From: Sulfitobacter indolifex
Lineage (GTDB): Bacteria; Pseudomonadota; Alphaproteobacteria; Rhodobacterales; Rhodobacteraceae
DNA length: 64,000 bases
Direction: 5' to 3'
NCBI RefSeq assembly: GCF_022788655.1
Contig: NZ_CP084951.1
Location: 3,100,001-3,164,000 of the forward strand
In this document: positions 33,982 to 45,596 of the stretch, piece by piece
Layout: each line of letters opens with the position of its first letter
Position numbering within the stretch: position 1 is the stretch's first letter
The notes under the pieces: generated by a model
Told to the model about the DNA's origin: nothing
Seen by the model: only the letters and a program-made list of their open reading frames with translations
The model's database searches: none
Program-made: the position numbers and the translations under genes

Positions 33982-34626
33982 ATGGCCCGCCAACTAGATT
34001 ACCATACCATCCGCGAGATTTTCGCACGCTTCCAGCAGGCCGAGCCTGAGCCCAAGGGCGAGCTGGAGCATGTAAACGTCTATACACTGGTCGTCGCCGT
34101 GGCGCTGAGCGCGCAATCGACCGACGCAGGCGTGAACAAGGCTACACGCGAGTTGTTCCAAATCGCCGACACCCCGCAGAAGATGCTCGATCTGGGGGTC
34201 GACGGGGTAATTGACCACATCAAGACCATCGGCCTTTATCGCCAGAAGGCAAAGAACGTCATCAAGCTGAGCCAGATCCTCGTCGATGAGTATGACGGCG
34301 AAGTACCCAATTCCCGCGCGGCGTTGCAATCGCTGCCGGGGGTGGGCCGCAAGACGGCGAATGTCGTACTCAACATGTGGTGGGAACAGCCCGCGCAGGC
34401 CGTCGACACCCATATCTTTCGCGTCGGCAACCGCACCGGCATCGCACCGGGCAAGACGGTGGATGCGGTGGAACGCGCCGTTGAGGACAACATCCCCGCT
34501 GATTTTCAGCGCCATGCCCACCACTGGCTGATCCTGCATGGCCGCTATCATTGCAAGGCACGCAAACCGCTGTGCCGCACCTGTATCATCCGAGACCTGT
34601 GCCAATACGAGGACAAGACAGAATGA
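33982..34626 (+). CDS. nth: Endonuclease III
   Basis: A 214-residue DNA glycosylase/AP lyase removing oxidised pyrimidines. The helix-hairpin-helix LPGVGRKTANVVL holds the catalytic lysine (about residue 119), the catalytic aspartate is in VDTHIFRVGNR, and the [4Fe-4S] cysteines follow the rule C-x6-C-x2-C-x5-C in CKARKPLCRTCIIRDLC. ATG at 33982 starts the protein at the usual point (MARQLDYHTIREIF). The stop overlaps the PfkB-kinase start (ATGA), so the genes share a transcript, an arrangement without obvious functional meaning. Confidence 0.96.
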   Translation: MARQLDYHTIREIFARFQQAEPEPKGELEHVNVYTLVVAVALSAQSTDAGVNKATRELFQIADTPQKMLDLGVDGVIDHIKTIGLYRQKAKNVIKLSQILVDEYDGEVPNSRAALQSLPGVGRKTANVVLNMWWEQPAQAVDTHIFRVGNRTGIAPGKTVDAVERAVEDNIPADFQRHAHHWLILHGRYHCKARKPLCRTCIIRDLCQYEDKTE

Positions 34627-35612
34627 CCCAATACGAAGTGGTTGGCATCGGCAACGCCGTCGTCGACGTGATCTCCCATGCTGATGACGCATTCCTTACC
34701 GGCAACGGCATCGAAAAAGGCATCATGCAGTTGATTGAACGTGACCGCGCCGAAGACCTTTATGCCGCGATGCAGGACCGTTTGCAGACCCCCGGCGGAT
34801 CGGTCGCTAATACTGTTGCAGGCGCGGGCGCGCTGGGGCTGAAGACTGCATTCATTGGCCGGGTGCGTGATGATGAGTTGGGCCAGTTCTATGCCAAGGC
34901 GATGACCGACATCGGCATCGATTTCGTGAATGCCCCAGTGGCAGAGGGTGAAAACCCAACCTCGCGCTGCATGATCTTTGTCACGCCGGATGGGGAGCGC
35001 TCGCTGAATACCTATCTTGGGATCTCCACCGGGCTCACCTCAGACGATGTGCCGCAATCGGTGACCTCAAAGGCCAAGCTGATGTTCCTCGAAGGATATC
35101 TCTTTGACCATGATGCCGGCAAAACCGCCTTCCGCGAAGCCGCGCGCGCAGCCTCTGCTGGCGGCGGCATGGCGGGCATCGCTATTTCCGATCCCTTCTG
35201 CGTCGAACGCCACCGGGACGACTTTCTTGATTTGATCGAAAATGATCTGGGCTATGTCATCGGCAATGAAGCCGAAATCCGCGCCCTGTGGGAAACAGAC
35301 GATACCGAAGTGGCATTGGCCAAGACCGCCGATATTTGTCCGCTGGTGGTCTGCACCCGTTCTGGCGACGGGGTTACGCTGATCCGCGGCGAAGAGCGTG
35401 TCGATGTGCCGGTTGAGAAAGTCGTGCCAGTCGATGCCACCGGCGCAGGCGATCAGTTTGCGGCAGGGTTCCTCTATGGCCTAGCCACGGGCCGCGATCT
35501 GGAAACCTGTGGGCGCATGGGCAACATCTGCGCGGGCGAAGTCATCCGGCATATCGGCCCCCGCCCCCAGACCGACATCATGGCCCTGTTCAAAGCCGAA
35601 GGCTTGGTCTGA
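34623..35612 (+). CDS. PfkB-family carbohydrate/adenosine kinase
   Basis: A 329-residue ribokinase-fold kinase. PGGSVANTVAGAGALGLKTAFIGRVRDDELG is the first PfkB signature region (written here in part: GGSVANT, IGRVRDDELG), and DATGAGDQFAAGFLYGLATG is the second, carrying the catalytic aspartate and anion hole. GIGNAVVDVI at the N-terminus and SDPFCVERHRDDF in the middle resemble adenosine kinase-like members of alphaproteobacteria. The exact substrate (adenosine, a sugar, or a nucleoside) is not resolved. Four-base overlap with nth and one-base overlap with the GNAT gene. Confidence 0.85.
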   Translation: MTQYEVVGIGNAVVDVISHADDAFLTGNGIEKGIMQLIERDRAEDLYAAMQDRLQTPGGSVANTVAGAGALGLKTAFIGRVRDDELGQFYAKAMTDIGIDFVNAPVAEGENPTSRCMIFVTPDGERSLNTYLGISTGLTSDDVPQSVTSKAKLMFLEGYLFDHDAGKTAFREAARAASAGGGMAGIAISDPFCVERHRDDFLDLIENDLGYVIGNEAEIRALWETDDTEVALAKTADICPLVVCTRSGDGVTLIRGEERVDVPVEKVVPVDATGAGDQFAAGFLYGLATGRDLETCGRMGNICAGEVIRHIGPRPQTDIMALFKAEGLV

Positions 35613-36205
35613 TGATCGAAAGCGGCTTTCACGATGTCGCCCCCGGCAAACTGGCCGTGGTGGTGACGCATCTTGAGATGCACGCCAAACCCGCCCTTAG
35701 CGAAGTGCCCTTGCCCGAAGGTGTTACCTTTCGGCAGGTCACCCCGTCGCCCGACTGGTTCCGCGATATCTTTCGCCGGGTGGGAACAGATTGGCTGTGG
35801 TACGGGCGACTAAAGCTAGATGACGCGGCCCTCACCGCGCTCTTGCAAGACCCTGCGCGGGACTTCTACACGCTGATGCGCGATGGCAAAGACGAGGCTT
35901 TGCTGGAGCTAAATTTCCCAAAAGACGGCAGCTGCGAATTGGCCTATTTCGGGCTGACCTCTGCGCTGATCGGCAGTGGGTCGGGCCGGTATCTGATGAA
36001 CCAAGCGATTACGCTGGCATGGGAAAAGCCGATTACCCGGCTGCATCTGCACACCTGCACCAATGACAGCCCGCAGGCGCTCGGCTTCTACGTGCGCTCG
36101 GGGTTCACCCCCTTTCGCCGTCAGGTCGAGGTTGACGATGATCCCCGCCTGACCGGCCTGTTGCCGCGCAATGCCGCGCCGCAGGTTCCTTTGATTGAGG
36201 GCTAA
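35612..36205 (+). CDS. GNAT-family N-acetyltransferase
   Basis: A 197-residue soluble acetyltransferase. The acetyl-CoA binding region is LIGSGSGRYLMNQAITLAW (an R/Q-x-x-G-x-G/A type loop, with the first base replaced by glycine-serine), followed by LHLHTCTNDSPQALGFYVRSGF, the strand 5 and final helix of the fold. The N-terminal third is specific (VTHLEMHAKPAL) and not informative. Translation is coupled to the PfkB kinase upstream (TGATG). Acceptor substrate unknown; small molecules are as likely as proteins. Confidence 0.8.
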   Translation: MIESGFHDVAPGKLAVVVTHLEMHAKPALSEVPLPEGVTFRQVTPSPDWFRDIFRRVGTDWLWYGRLKLDDAALTALLQDPARDFYTLMRDGKDEALLELNFPKDGSCELAYFGLTSALIGSGSGRYLMNQAITLAWEKPITRLHLHTCTNDSPQALGFYVRSGFTPFRRQVEVDDDPRLTGLLPRNAAPQVPLIEG

Positions 36206-36220
36206 ACCGCTACCGCCGGA

Positions 36221-36703
36221 TCAGCGAACCGGCGTGCAGTCCGCCCCTTGGAAACACGCGATCACCTTGTCGACCATCGCGGGCTTGGGCGATCCAAAGA
36301 GGTCGCCGCCGCAAGGGTTGCTCTCAAGCATATAGGCGCCATCGGCACCGCGTTCGAGAAAGGCCAGAACGTCGCCCTCTTCGGCAGAGCCGCACCACGG
36401 GCCGTAGCACAGGACGTTCAGCATCAGTGGCTGTTCAAAGGGCACGTCAAAGCCCCCCTCGGAAAGCGCCTTGCCGCTGATTTTGGCCGAGATCGGCGTC
36501 TCTTCGGGCGGGTTGATCGCGACGGTGCCGCCTTTTGGCAAGACGCTGGCATCAAAGGTCAGACGCCCCTGCACCACGACGTAGCTCTCTTCGGCCTTGG
36601 CCGCCCGCTGATAGGTCGCCTCAACCGAGTGAGGCAGACAACTAAGCGCAAGTGCGGGCAGCGGGGCCATGGTGGCGAGAGCGCAGGCAATGGTCCGTAT
36701 CAT
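36221..36703 (-). CDS. Secreted cysteine-containing hypothetical protein
   Basis: I do not recognise a named family. The 160-residue product has a clear Sec signal peptide ([21 protein letters not shown], cleavage near residue 20) and a mature part with six cysteines: one right after the signal (SCLPHS), two in LCYGPWCGS, one in SNPCGG and two near the end in ACFQGADC. That pattern suggests a disulfide-stabilised periplasmic protein. It is the last gene of a three-gene minus-strand set with four-base overlaps (GNAT, rppH, this gene), which implies cotranslation but does not by itself give a function. Confidence 0.75.
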   Translation of the reverse strand: MIRTIACALATMAPLPALALSCLPHSVEATYQRAAKAEESYVVVQGRLTFDASVLPKGGTVAINPPEETPISAKISGKALSEGGFDVPFEQPLMLNVLCYGPWCGSAEEGDVLAFLERGADGAYMLESNPCGGDLFGSPKPAMVDKVIACFQGADCTPVR

Positions 36704-37182
36704 AACTTCTCCTCAAACTCTTTAAGAACCGCCGCATAGACCGCGCGTTTGAACGGTACGATGTTCGCGACCAGTTGATCTGCGGGCATCCAGCACCATT
36801 CCGAGAACTCAGGCTCAGCGGTGGCGATATTCACCTGAGCGTCCTGCCCAAGAAAACGCATGAGGAACCATTTCTGTTCCTGCCCCCGATACCGCCCCTT
36901 CCAGATGTTGGGCACCAGTTCATGCGGCAGGTCGTAGGGCAGCCAGCTTGAGGTCTCGGCCTCGACCTCTACCAGATCGCGGGGGATGCCGGTCTCTTCC
37001 TCCAACTCGCGCAGGGCCGCATCACGTGCAGCCTCTCCCTTATCCACCCCGCCTTGGGGCATCTGCCACGCATCCTGATTCCGGTCGCGCCGCTGGCCGA
37101 CAAAGACTTTGCCATCGGCGTTCACCAACATGACGCCGACGCAAGGGCGGTAGGGCAGTTTGGCAATCTCTTCGGGGGTCAT
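36700..37182 (-). CDS. rppH: RNA pyrophosphohydrolase
   Basis: A 160-residue Nudix hydrolase that removes pyrophosphate from the 5' end of mRNAs and so starts their decay. [23 protein letters not shown] opens the domain ([17 protein letters not shown]), [12 protein letters not shown] precedes the Nudix box, which reads [20 protein letters not shown] with the following [16 protein letters not shown] at the C-terminus is typical of RppH. It overlaps its upstream and downstream neighbours by four bases each. Length is normal. Confidence 0.94.
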   Translation of the reverse strand: MTPEEIAKLPYRPCVGVMLVNADGKVFVGQRRDRNQDAWQMPQGGVDKGEAARDAALRELEEETGIPRDLVEVEAETSSWLPYDLPHELVPNIWKGRYRGQEQKWFLMRFLGQDAQVNIATAEPEFSEWCWMPADQLVANIVPFKRAVYAAVLKEFEEKL

Positions 37183-37652
37183 GATAGTATCTTCTCCATT
37201 TCAAAGCGGTCCAGATATTCACCCGACCGCGCGACGCGCTCTGCCGCGATAACACGAAAGCCCATCGCCTCAAAGACAGGGCGCGCCATGAGGCTAGCGT
37301 GGGTGTAGAGGCGGGGCTCGCCTGTTTCGTAAGAGGTCCGTTCAACCTGCCCATAAAGCGCGCGAAAAACACCCTGACCCTGCGCAGAGGCGGCGATAAA
37401 GGCCAAGTCGATATAGCCTCCCGCATACGCGATGAAGCCGAGGACCCGCCCCGCCCGTTCGGCCACTATGACCTGCTGTTCGGTTAACTTGGCCGACCAC
37501 AGCGGCCCCTGCGGGGGCGCAGGAAGCCATCCGGCCCGTTCCGCCGTGCTATAAACGCTTGGGCCGTGGTGGATTGCATCGAACATCACCTGCCCCAATG
37601 CGTCATGATCCGCCGCCACCGCCCTGCGCAGCTCTACCTTTGCCGGCTCCAT
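37179..37652 (-). CDS. GNAT-family N-acetyltransferase
   Basis: A 157-residue acetyltransferase. The N-terminus [23 protein letters not shown] is standard for GNAT strand 1 and helix 1, [18 protein letters not shown] is strand 4 region with [24 protein letters not shown] holding the acetyl-CoA loop ([10 protein letters not shown]), and [24 protein letters not shown] ends the fold. The ATG at 37652 was chosen on fold length; upstream sequence reading AAGGAAAAGG can serve as ribosome site. It is first of the GNAT-rppH-secreted protein set and divergent from fadH. Substrate unknown. Confidence 0.8.
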   Translation of the reverse strand: MEPAKVELRRAVAADHDALGQVMFDAIHHGPSVYSTAERAGWLPAPPQGPLWSAKLTEQQVIVAERAGRVLGFIAYAGGYIDLAFIAASAQGQGVFRALYGQVERTSYETGEPRLYTHASLMARPVFEAMGFRVIAAERVARSGEYLDRFEMEKILS

Positions 37653-37718
37653 CTGACACCTTTTCCTTGCCCCACCGTGAGCATCCCACTTGACGCGGCG
37701 TTTCTCGTGACTTGCTGA

Positions 37719-39797
<2,079 letters not shown>

Positions 39798-39878
39798 CCC
39801 CCTGTTGCGCGCGCCCTTGCACCCGGCTCGCGCAATCCGCTAAATCGCCGGACTGCTTTGACCTGCCCATAGGTGACT

Positions 39879-40820
39879 ATGCCCATCTGCGTCTTCGACA
39901 TATATAACGACGGCACCGCGCAGGTGCCCGAAGACGACGGCCTGACCGGGCCGGGGCGCTACCGTTGGTGGCATTATGACCTGTCCGACCCGGCGCTGGA
40001 GCCGTGGCTTGCCACACATCTGCCCGCGATCCCCGCGGGCGCGTTGCTGCAACCTGAGACCCGCCCGCGCTGCGATGAGTACGAAGACGGGCTGATCCTG
40101 AACCTGCGCGGCATCAACCTGAACGAAGGACAGCAAGCCGATCAGATGGTCTCGATCCGCATGTGGGTGACGGATGCTGTGGTCATCACCGTACGGATGC
40201 GCCGGGTCTTTGCCATTGATGAGCTGCGCACACTGGCCACCGAGAACAATGCCCCGCGCCAGCCCTCGGCCTTTCTTGAGGCGCTGGTCTCAAGACTGAC
40301 CGCGCGGGTCCAGACCGAGGTCGCCCGGCTTGCCGACCGTACCGCATTCTATGAGACCGACCTCGAAGACCTCAGCACCCTACCGCCCAAGGACCTGCCC
40401 GTCACCCGCCGCAGCACGATCAAACTAGAACGCTACCTCGCGCCGCAGCGCAGCGCGCTTGAGCGGCTGGCGGAACTGGATTTGCCGTTGGTGCCAGAGG
40501 TTGATTCGATGAAGCTGCGAGAGTTGGCCAACCGCACCGCCATCGTGGTGGAGGAGCTTGACGCGCTGCAAGAACGCATCGTCACCGTACAGGACGAACA
40601 CGATAATCAGGTCGCCCAACGCCAAGCGCGGCACGGTTATGTCCTGTCCATCGCGGCGGCGGTCTTTCTGCCCTTGGGGTTTCTCACCGGGCTTTTTGGT
40701 GTGAACGTTGGGGGGATGCCGGGCGTGGATGATCCGCGCGCCTTTGCCATCCTTTGTCTCGCTATGGTGGGGCTTGCCGCGATCATGCTGGCGATCTTAA
40801 AGTGGCTCCGCTGGCTATAG
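39879..40820 (+). CDS. ZntB/CorA-type divalent cation transporter
   Basis: A 313-residue inner-membrane protein of the 2-TM GxN family. A long cytoplasmic domain (about residues 1-250) ends in the stalk helix, and two transmembrane helices lie near residues 253-275 and 287-308. The loop between begins GLFGVNVGGMPG: the signature GVN, in place of the CorA GMN, points to ZntB-like zinc/proton transport rather than magnesium. The N-terminus is ICVFDIYNDGTAQ. Start is uncertain: the ATG at 39879 is close to AGGTG at 39871, and a GTG at 39873 is in frame. Probably monocistronic. Confidence 0.85.
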   Translation: MPICVFDIYNDGTAQVPEDDGLTGPGRYRWWHYDLSDPALEPWLATHLPAIPAGALLQPETRPRCDEYEDGLILNLRGINLNEGQQADQMVSIRMWVTDAVVITVRMRRVFAIDELRTLATENNAPRQPSAFLEALVSRLTARVQTEVARLADRTAFYETDLEDLSTLPPKDLPVTRRSTIKLERYLAPQRSALERLAELDLPLVPEVDSMKLRELANRTAIVVEELDALQERIVTVQDEHDNQVAQRQARHGYVLSIAAAVFLPLGFLTGLFGVNVGGMPGVDDPRAFAILCLAMVGLAAIMLAILKWLRWL

Positions 40821-40964
40821 TCCCCTCGGAAACAGACTGTTCCGCCGTTTCCATGCCATGAACGATCCCTGCAAAGACCATGAGACTGTCTTGCCTCTGC
40901 CCCGTTCCTGCCCGAATTGCCGCCCATATCTGATCCCAACAAGATTAATGCGAAGGGACAGGCA

Positions 40965-41870
40965 ATGGACCGCCTTACGGAAATGGAAGCGTTTGCCACA
41001 GTAGTAGATCAGGGCGGTTTTACCGATGCCGCCAAGAAGATGGGGATCTCGAAATCCGCTGTCTCGAAACATGTGTCGTCACTCGAAGCCCGCCTCGGCG
41101 CGCGTCTGCTGAACCGCACCACCCGGCGCGTATCGCCGACGGAAATTGGCCTTGCCTACTACGACCGTGCCCGCCGGGTCTTGAATGATGCAGGCGAAGC
41201 CGATGCACTGGTAACGTCGATGCAATCGGCGCCCTCGGGCCTGTTGCGCATCTCGGTGGCGACGGATTTTGGTGTTAATCATCTGTCCCCTGCGCTGTCA
41301 GAGTTCCTTTCGGACTTCCCCGACATCACGGTGAACATGGTTCTTAACAACCGCTATGTTGAACTGATCTCAGAAGGTTTCGACATGGCCGTGCGCATCG
41401 GAGAGTTGGAAGACAGCACCCTGCGCGCCCGCAAGTTGACCGAGACCACCAAGCGGATGATCGCCAGCCCCAAGTATTTCGAACAATACGGACGGCCGGA
41501 AAAGATCGATGATCTGAACAATCACAAGCTGCTGCATTACTCGAACCAATCGTCGGGTAATGTCTGGAAACTGACTGCCCCCTCGGGTGAGAAGCGTCAG
41601 GTGCGCACGGCCGGTTGGCTGTCGGTGAATGACGGGCAAAGCCTGCTCAATGCCGCCATCTCGGGGCTGGGCATCGCTTACCTTCCCAGCTTTCTCTATG
41701 CCGATGCGATGGAAAAGGGCTTGGTCGAAGACGCGATCCCCGAACTGCCGCTGGAAACTCAAGGCATCTATGCCGTCTACCCGCCGGGGCGCTTCACCCA
41801 GCCCAAGGTCCGCGCCTTTATCGACTTTTTGGTGCATGAGTTTGCCGAGAAAGGTCCGACCGTCTGGTAA
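40965..41870 (+). CDS. LysR-family transcriptional regulator
   Basis: A 301-residue LysR protein. The winged helix-turn-helix covers about residues 1-60 (MEAFATVVDQGGFTDAAKKM, SKSAVSKHVSSLEARLGARLLNRTTRRV). The remaining periplasmic-binding-like domain has LLRISVATDFGVNHLSPAL and GFDMAVRIGELEDSTLRARKL (shown in part), typical of the CrgA/DsdC-like branch of LysR that often controls detoxification or quinone-response genes. ATG at 40965 follows AAGGGACAGGC. No divergent partner gene is present, so the target is not evident. Terminator follows at 41895-41924. Confidence 0.9.
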   Translation: MDRLTEMEAFATVVDQGGFTDAAKKMGISKSAVSKHVSSLEARLGARLLNRTTRRVSPTEIGLAYYDRARRVLNDAGEADALVTSMQSAPSGLLRISVATDFGVNHLSPALSEFLSDFPDITVNMVLNNRYVELISEGFDMAVRIGELEDSTLRARKLTETTKRMIASPKYFEQYGRPEKIDDLNNHKLLHYSNQSSGNVWKLTAPSGEKRQVRTAGWLSVNDGQSLLNAAISGLGIAYLPSFLYADAMEKGLVEDAIPELPLETQGIYAVYPPGRFTQPKVRAFIDFLVHEFAEKGPTVW

Positions 41871-41894
41871 GCGGCAAAACAAAACACACTGAAC

Positions 41895-41924
41895 AAGCGG
41901 CCCCCACACGAGGGCCGCTTTTCT
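41895..41924 (+). terminator. Rho-independent terminator of the LysR gene
   Basis: AAGCGGCCC (41895-41903) pairs perfectly with GGGCCGCTT (41912-41920) across an eight-base loop and is followed by TTCT, giving a TTTTCT tract with the stem end. Confidence 0.85.
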
Positions 41925-41954
41925 ATTCCGCGGCAGCGCGCTATCTGTCCCGCC

Positions 41955-43013
41955 ATGAATACTATGCGTGACACCTACGCCCAGCTTGTTGCCGAGGGCA
42001 AACTGCAATCCGATCCGGCCCAAGAGGCGGTGATGGAGGAGTTTGACCGCATCCGCGATGCGCTCGCCAAACCCGTCAAGAAGGGCCTATTTCGAAAAGC
42101 GCCCGAGCCGCCCAAGGGGCTGTACCTCTGGGGTGGCGTTGGGCGCGGCAAATCGATGCTGATGGATATGTTCGTGGCGCATCTGCCTGATATCCCGGCG
42201 CGGCGGGTGCATTTCCACGCTTTCATGCAGGAAATCCACAACGCCATGCACGAAGTCCGCAAGACCGGCGTGGACGATGCCATTGCCCCGGTGGCCCGCG
42301 ATGTGGCCGACGACGTACGCCTGCTGGCCTTCGACGAAATGCAGATCACCGACATTACGGACGCGATGATCGTGGGCCGCCTGTTTGAGGCGCTCTTCGC
42401 TGCGGGCGTCGTGGTCGTGACCACATCGAACCGCCTGCCTGATGACTTGTATAAAAACGGCATCAACCGCGAAGTCTTTGTACCCTTCATTGAGCAGATC
42501 AAAGAGCGGATGGTGGTGCATGAATTGGTCAGCCCGACTGACTACCGCCAAGACCGACTTGCGGGCTCGCAGGTTTATTTCACCCCGGTGAACGCCGAAA
42601 GCCGCGCTGCGATGGATGCGGTTTGGGACGATCTGGCAGGCACCGAAGGCGAGCCGCTGACGCTGCATGTAAAGGGCCGCGAAGTGGTGGTTCCTGCGTT
42701 TCACAATGGCATGGCCCGTGCGGGGTTCCATGCGCTTTGCGGCAGACCCTTGGGCGCTGCGGATTACCTTGCGCTGGCGCAAAACGTGCGGGTGCTGCTG
42801 CTGGACAACATTCCCAGCCTTGGCCGATCAAACTTTAACGAGGCAAAACGCTTCGTCACCCTGATTGATGCGCTTTATGAGGCGAAGGTCCGGCTGATCT
42901 GTTCCGCGGCTGCCGCGCCTGAAATGCTTTACCTCGAAGGCGAAGGCACCTTTGAATTTGAGCGTACCGCCTCACGACTGCGCGAAATGCAAAGTGACGA
43001 TTGGGGGCGTTAA
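41955..43013 (+). CDS. zapE: Cell division protein ZapE (AFG1-like ATPase)
   Basis: A 352-residue AAA-type ATPase related to yeast AFG1. In E. coli ZapE acts on the Z-ring under oxygen-poor or stress conditions. GLYLWGGVGRGKSMLMDMF carries Walker A (about residue 60), LLAFDEMQITDITDAMI the Walker B region, and VVVTTSNRLPDDLYKNGINR and FIEQIK the later family motifs. MRDTYAQLVAEGKLQSDPAQ is the standard N-terminus; the preceding MNT could be skipped by starting at the next ATG. In many alphaproteobacteria the gene lies near TCA-cycle genes; here it stands alone. Confidence 0.93.
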   Translation: MNTMRDTYAQLVAEGKLQSDPAQEAVMEEFDRIRDALAKPVKKGLFRKAPEPPKGLYLWGGVGRGKSMLMDMFVAHLPDIPARRVHFHAFMQEIHNAMHEVRKTGVDDAIAPVARDVADDVRLLAFDEMQITDITDAMIVGRLFEALFAAGVVVVTTSNRLPDDLYKNGINREVFVPFIEQIKERMVVHELVSPTDYRQDRLAGSQVYFTPVNAESRAAMDAVWDDLAGTEGEPLTLHVKGREVVVPAFHNGMARAGFHALCGRPLGAADYLALAQNVRVLLLDNIPSLGRSNFNEAKRFVTLIDALYEAKVRLICSAAAAPEMLYLEGEGTFEFERTASRLREMQSDDWGR

Positions 43014-43031
43014 CCGCCCGCCATCACCAGA

Positions 43032-43217
43032 TCAAGAATCGCTGATCGACTGCATATGCAAGTCATTGCCCTGCAAAATAGGGTGATAAGGCCGCTCGAC
43101 CTCATAAAGCCACCACAGGCCGCCAGCGATAATCGCGACACCTATGGCCATGAAGATAAATTGATATTTCCGTGCACCGTCCTGATCGTGACGCGCCGGT
43201 TGGATAAAATTGCGCAT
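43032..43217 (-). CDS. Small single-span membrane protein, 61 aa
   Basis: I do not recognise a family. The 61-residue product has a polar, basic N-terminus (MRNFIQPARHDQDGARKYQ), one hydrophobic helix from about residue 20 to 39 (FIFMAIGVAIIAGGLWWLYEV) and a polar tail. Charge distribution suggests the N-terminus faces the cytoplasm. GAGG lies six bases before the ATG, which supports this start. It sits alone between zapE and folC on the folC strand, 95 bases downstream of the folC stop. Small inner-membrane proteins of this type are often stress-related or part of larger complexes; nothing here decides. Confidence 0.6.
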   Translation of the reverse strand: MRNFIQPARHDQDGARKYQFIFMAIGVAIIAGGLWWLYEVERPYHPILQGNDLHMQSISDS

Positions 43218-43312
43218 GGGACACCTCGGTCAAATTCGAAAGGAAAGACTTCCTCAGACCAAGGTACACCACATCTGCACCGCACAGCAGCGGGGCACCC
43301 AAATATGGTTAA

Positions 43313-44584
43313 TTAGACGCTTTCCCGCAACACGCTACCGGCAAGGTAGAGTGAGCCACAGATCAACACACGCGCATGGGGTTCGCGGGCGATAATTGCC
43401 TCCAAAGCGGCAGTAACACTCTCGGCTTCGGCGGCCTCAAACCCCACCTCTCGCGCCGCTTTCGCCGTCGCTTGGGCGGGCAAAGTTGCCGCCTCTCCGG
43501 GAATGGAAACAGCGGTGAGGCTTGCGGCCTCGGCGGCCAAGGGGCGCAGGTATCCGGCGATGTCTTTGGTGTTCAACATCCCACAGATCAGATGCGTCGG
43601 GCGCTTGGGCATTGCAGCCAGCGCCGCAGCCAAGGCCTGCCCTGCTGCGGGATTGTGTCCGCCATCCAGCCAAAGCTCTCCCTCGGGCGCTTTGCGTGCC
43701 AGCGGCCCAGCCGACAGCCGCTGCATCCGCGCAGGCCATTGCGCCTGCGTCACGGCAGCCTCGCAAGCGTCAGCCGCAATACCAAGCTGCCGCAGCGCCG
43801 CCAGTGCTGCGCCTGCGTTCATGATTTGGTGATCGCCCAGCAGGTTGGGGCGCGGCAGATCGAGCAGACCGGTCTCATCTTGATAAACCATCCGCCCGGC
43901 CTCTGGCCCGACGTGCCATTGCTGCCCATAGGCCAAAAGCGGCGCGCCGAGTTTGGCGGCGCGGTCTTCGATAACCTCAAGCGCGGCCTCTTCTTGTGGG
44001 CCAACCACACAGGGCACAAGGCGTTTGATAATGCCGGCCTTCTCGCCCGCAATCTCCGCCAGTGTTTCGCCCAAATACTGCTGGTGATCGACTGAAACCG
44101 GGGTGATGACTGTCAGCACCGGATCAATCACATTGGTTGCATCCAAGCGCCCGCCGAGCCCCACTTCCAGCAGCGTGAAATCTGCTTTGCTGCGCGAAAA
44201 GGCGAGGATCGCGGCGCAGGTGGTGATCTCGAAATAGGTGATCTCTTCGCCACCGTTGGCGGCGTGGCACTCGTCCAGCACGGCGGCCAGATCGGGTTCG
44301 GAAATCAGCTCTCCGGCCACTCGGATACGCTCATGAAAGCGCGCCAAATGCGGCGAGGTATAGGCGTGGACCGTTTTGCCCGCTGCCTCTAGCCCCGCGC
44401 GGATCATCGCTTGGGTCGACCCCTTGCCATTGGTGCCCGCAATATGGATCACCGGCGGCAGGTCGTTTTGGGGATTGCCCAACGCCTCTAGCAGCCGCCA
44501 CATCCGGTCCAGCGTCAGATCGATGATCTTTGGATGCAGCGCCATCATCCGTTCAAGGATGACGTCCGATGAAGGCGTGCTCAT
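43313..44584 (-). CDS. folC: Bifunctional folylpolyglutamate synthase / dihydrofolate synthase
   Basis: A 423-residue Mur-ligase-fold enzyme that joins glutamate to dihydropteroate and later adds further glutamates to folate. [15 protein letters not shown] is the P-loop, [15 protein letters not shown] the following family motif, [16 protein letters not shown] the central one, and [14 protein letters not shown] belongs to the C-terminal domain. The start overlaps the accD stop by four bases; the accD-folC pair is a common bacterial arrangement and couples fatty acid and folate synthesis genes in one transcript. Confidence 0.94.
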   Translation of the reverse strand: MSTPSSDVILERMMALHPKIIDLTLDRMWRLLEALGNPQNDLPPVIHIAGTNGKGSTQAMIRAGLEAAGKTVHAYTSPHLARFHERIRVAGELISEPDLAAVLDECHAANGGEEITYFEITTCAAILAFSRSKADFTLLEVGLGGRLDATNVIDPVLTVITPVSVDHQQYLGETLAEIAGEKAGIIKRLVPCVVGPQEEAALEVIEDRAAKLGAPLLAYGQQWHVGPEAGRMVYQDETGLLDLPRPNLLGDHQIMNAGAALAALRQLGIAADACEAAVTQAQWPARMQRLSAGPLARKAPEGELWLDGGHNPAAGQALAAALAAMPKRPTHLICGMLNTKDIAGYLRPLAAEAASLTAVSIPGEAATLPAQATAKAAREVGFEAAEAESVTAALEAIIAREPHARVLICGSLYLAGSVLRESV

Positions 44585-45540
44585 TTCTTTTTAGGCGTGT
44601 CGGCGGGAAGGTCCGCGGCCGCCTGAACGGCAGCAGCCGCCTCGGCCACTTCCACTTCTGCGGGCGCGGGCAGATCGCCACGCACAGCAGGGGTCAGCCC
44701 CAGCAACATCCGCGTAATGGTGATCAACTCATCACGCATCTCGGTCCGCTTGGTCACGCGGTCGAGCATGCCGTGATCAAGCAGATATTCAGCACGCTGG
44801 AAGCCCTCGGGCAGCTTTTCGCGGATCGTTTGCTCGATGACACGCGGGCCGGCAAAACAAATCAGCGCATTCGGCTCAGCGATATGCACGTCGCCCAGCA
44901 TCGCATAGGACGCGGTGACGCCGCCCGTCGTTGGGTGGGTCAGTACGACGATATAGGGCAGCCCGGCCTCTTTCAGCATCTGCACGGCCACGGTCGTGCG
45001 CGGCATTTGCATCAGGCTGAGGATACCCTCCTGCATTCGCGCGCCACCGGCGGCGGAGAAAAGCACCAGCGGACGTTTCAGCTTCACGGCTTCTTCTGCA
45101 GCGGCGATGATCGCATTGCCGACATACATGCCCATGGAACCGCCCATGAAGGAGAAATCCTGCGCACAGGCAACGATCGGCGTGCGGCCCATCTCGCCTG
45201 TGACGACCAGCATGGCTTCATGCTCGCCCGTCTGCTTTTGCGCGGCTTTCATCCGGTCGGGATAGCGCTTCTGGTCTTTGAAATGCAGCGGATCGGGCGT
45301 CGGTGCAGGCACCTTCACCTCGGTAAAGATACCGCCGTCAAACAGCGCCTTGAACCGCTCACGCGGGCTGATGTGCATGTGGTGGCCGCAGTTGGTGCAG
45401 ACATTCAGATTGTCCGACAGTTCGCGGTGAAACAGCATGGTGCCGCATTCATTGCACTTGGTCCACAGGTTGTCCGGTGTCTCGCGGCGCGAGAAAATCG
45501 AGTTGATACGCGGACGGACGTAGTTTGTGATCCAGTTCAT
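44581..45540 (-). CDS. accD: Acetyl-CoA carboxylase carboxyltransferase subunit beta
   Basis: A 319-residue subunit that, with AccA, transfers the carboxyl group from biotin to acetyl-CoA, the first step of fatty acid synthesis. The N-terminal zinc ribbon shows CNECG and CTNCG. The crotonase-fold carboxyltransferase domain contains [19 protein letters not shown] and [18 protein letters not shown], which form the acetyl-CoA and biotin sites. The ATG at 45540 begins [12 protein letters not shown], the usual start; longer frames are not family-like. The last 40 residues form an alanine-, proline- and acid-rich tail. Transcribed with folC. Confidence 0.95.
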   Translation of the reverse strand: MNWITNYVRPRINSIFSRRETPDNLWTKCNECGTMLFHRELSDNLNVCTNCGHHMHISPRERFKALFDGGIFTEVKVPAPTPDPLHFKDQKRYPDRMKAAQKQTGEHEAMLVVTGEMGRTPIVACAQDFSFMGGSMGMYVGNAIIAAAEEAVKLKRPLVLFSAAGGARMQEGILSLMQMPRTTVAVQMLKEAGLPYIVVLTHPTTGGVTASYAMLGDVHIAEPNALICFAGPRVIEQTIREKLPEGFQRAEYLLDHGMLDRVTKRTEMRDELITITRMLLGLTPAVRGDLPAPAEVEVAEAAAAVQAAADLPADTPKKK

Positions 45541-45596
45541 TGGCAGGCCTCTGCTGTGGTTCCGTTCCAGATAATCCCCGCATGGGGAAATTGCAA

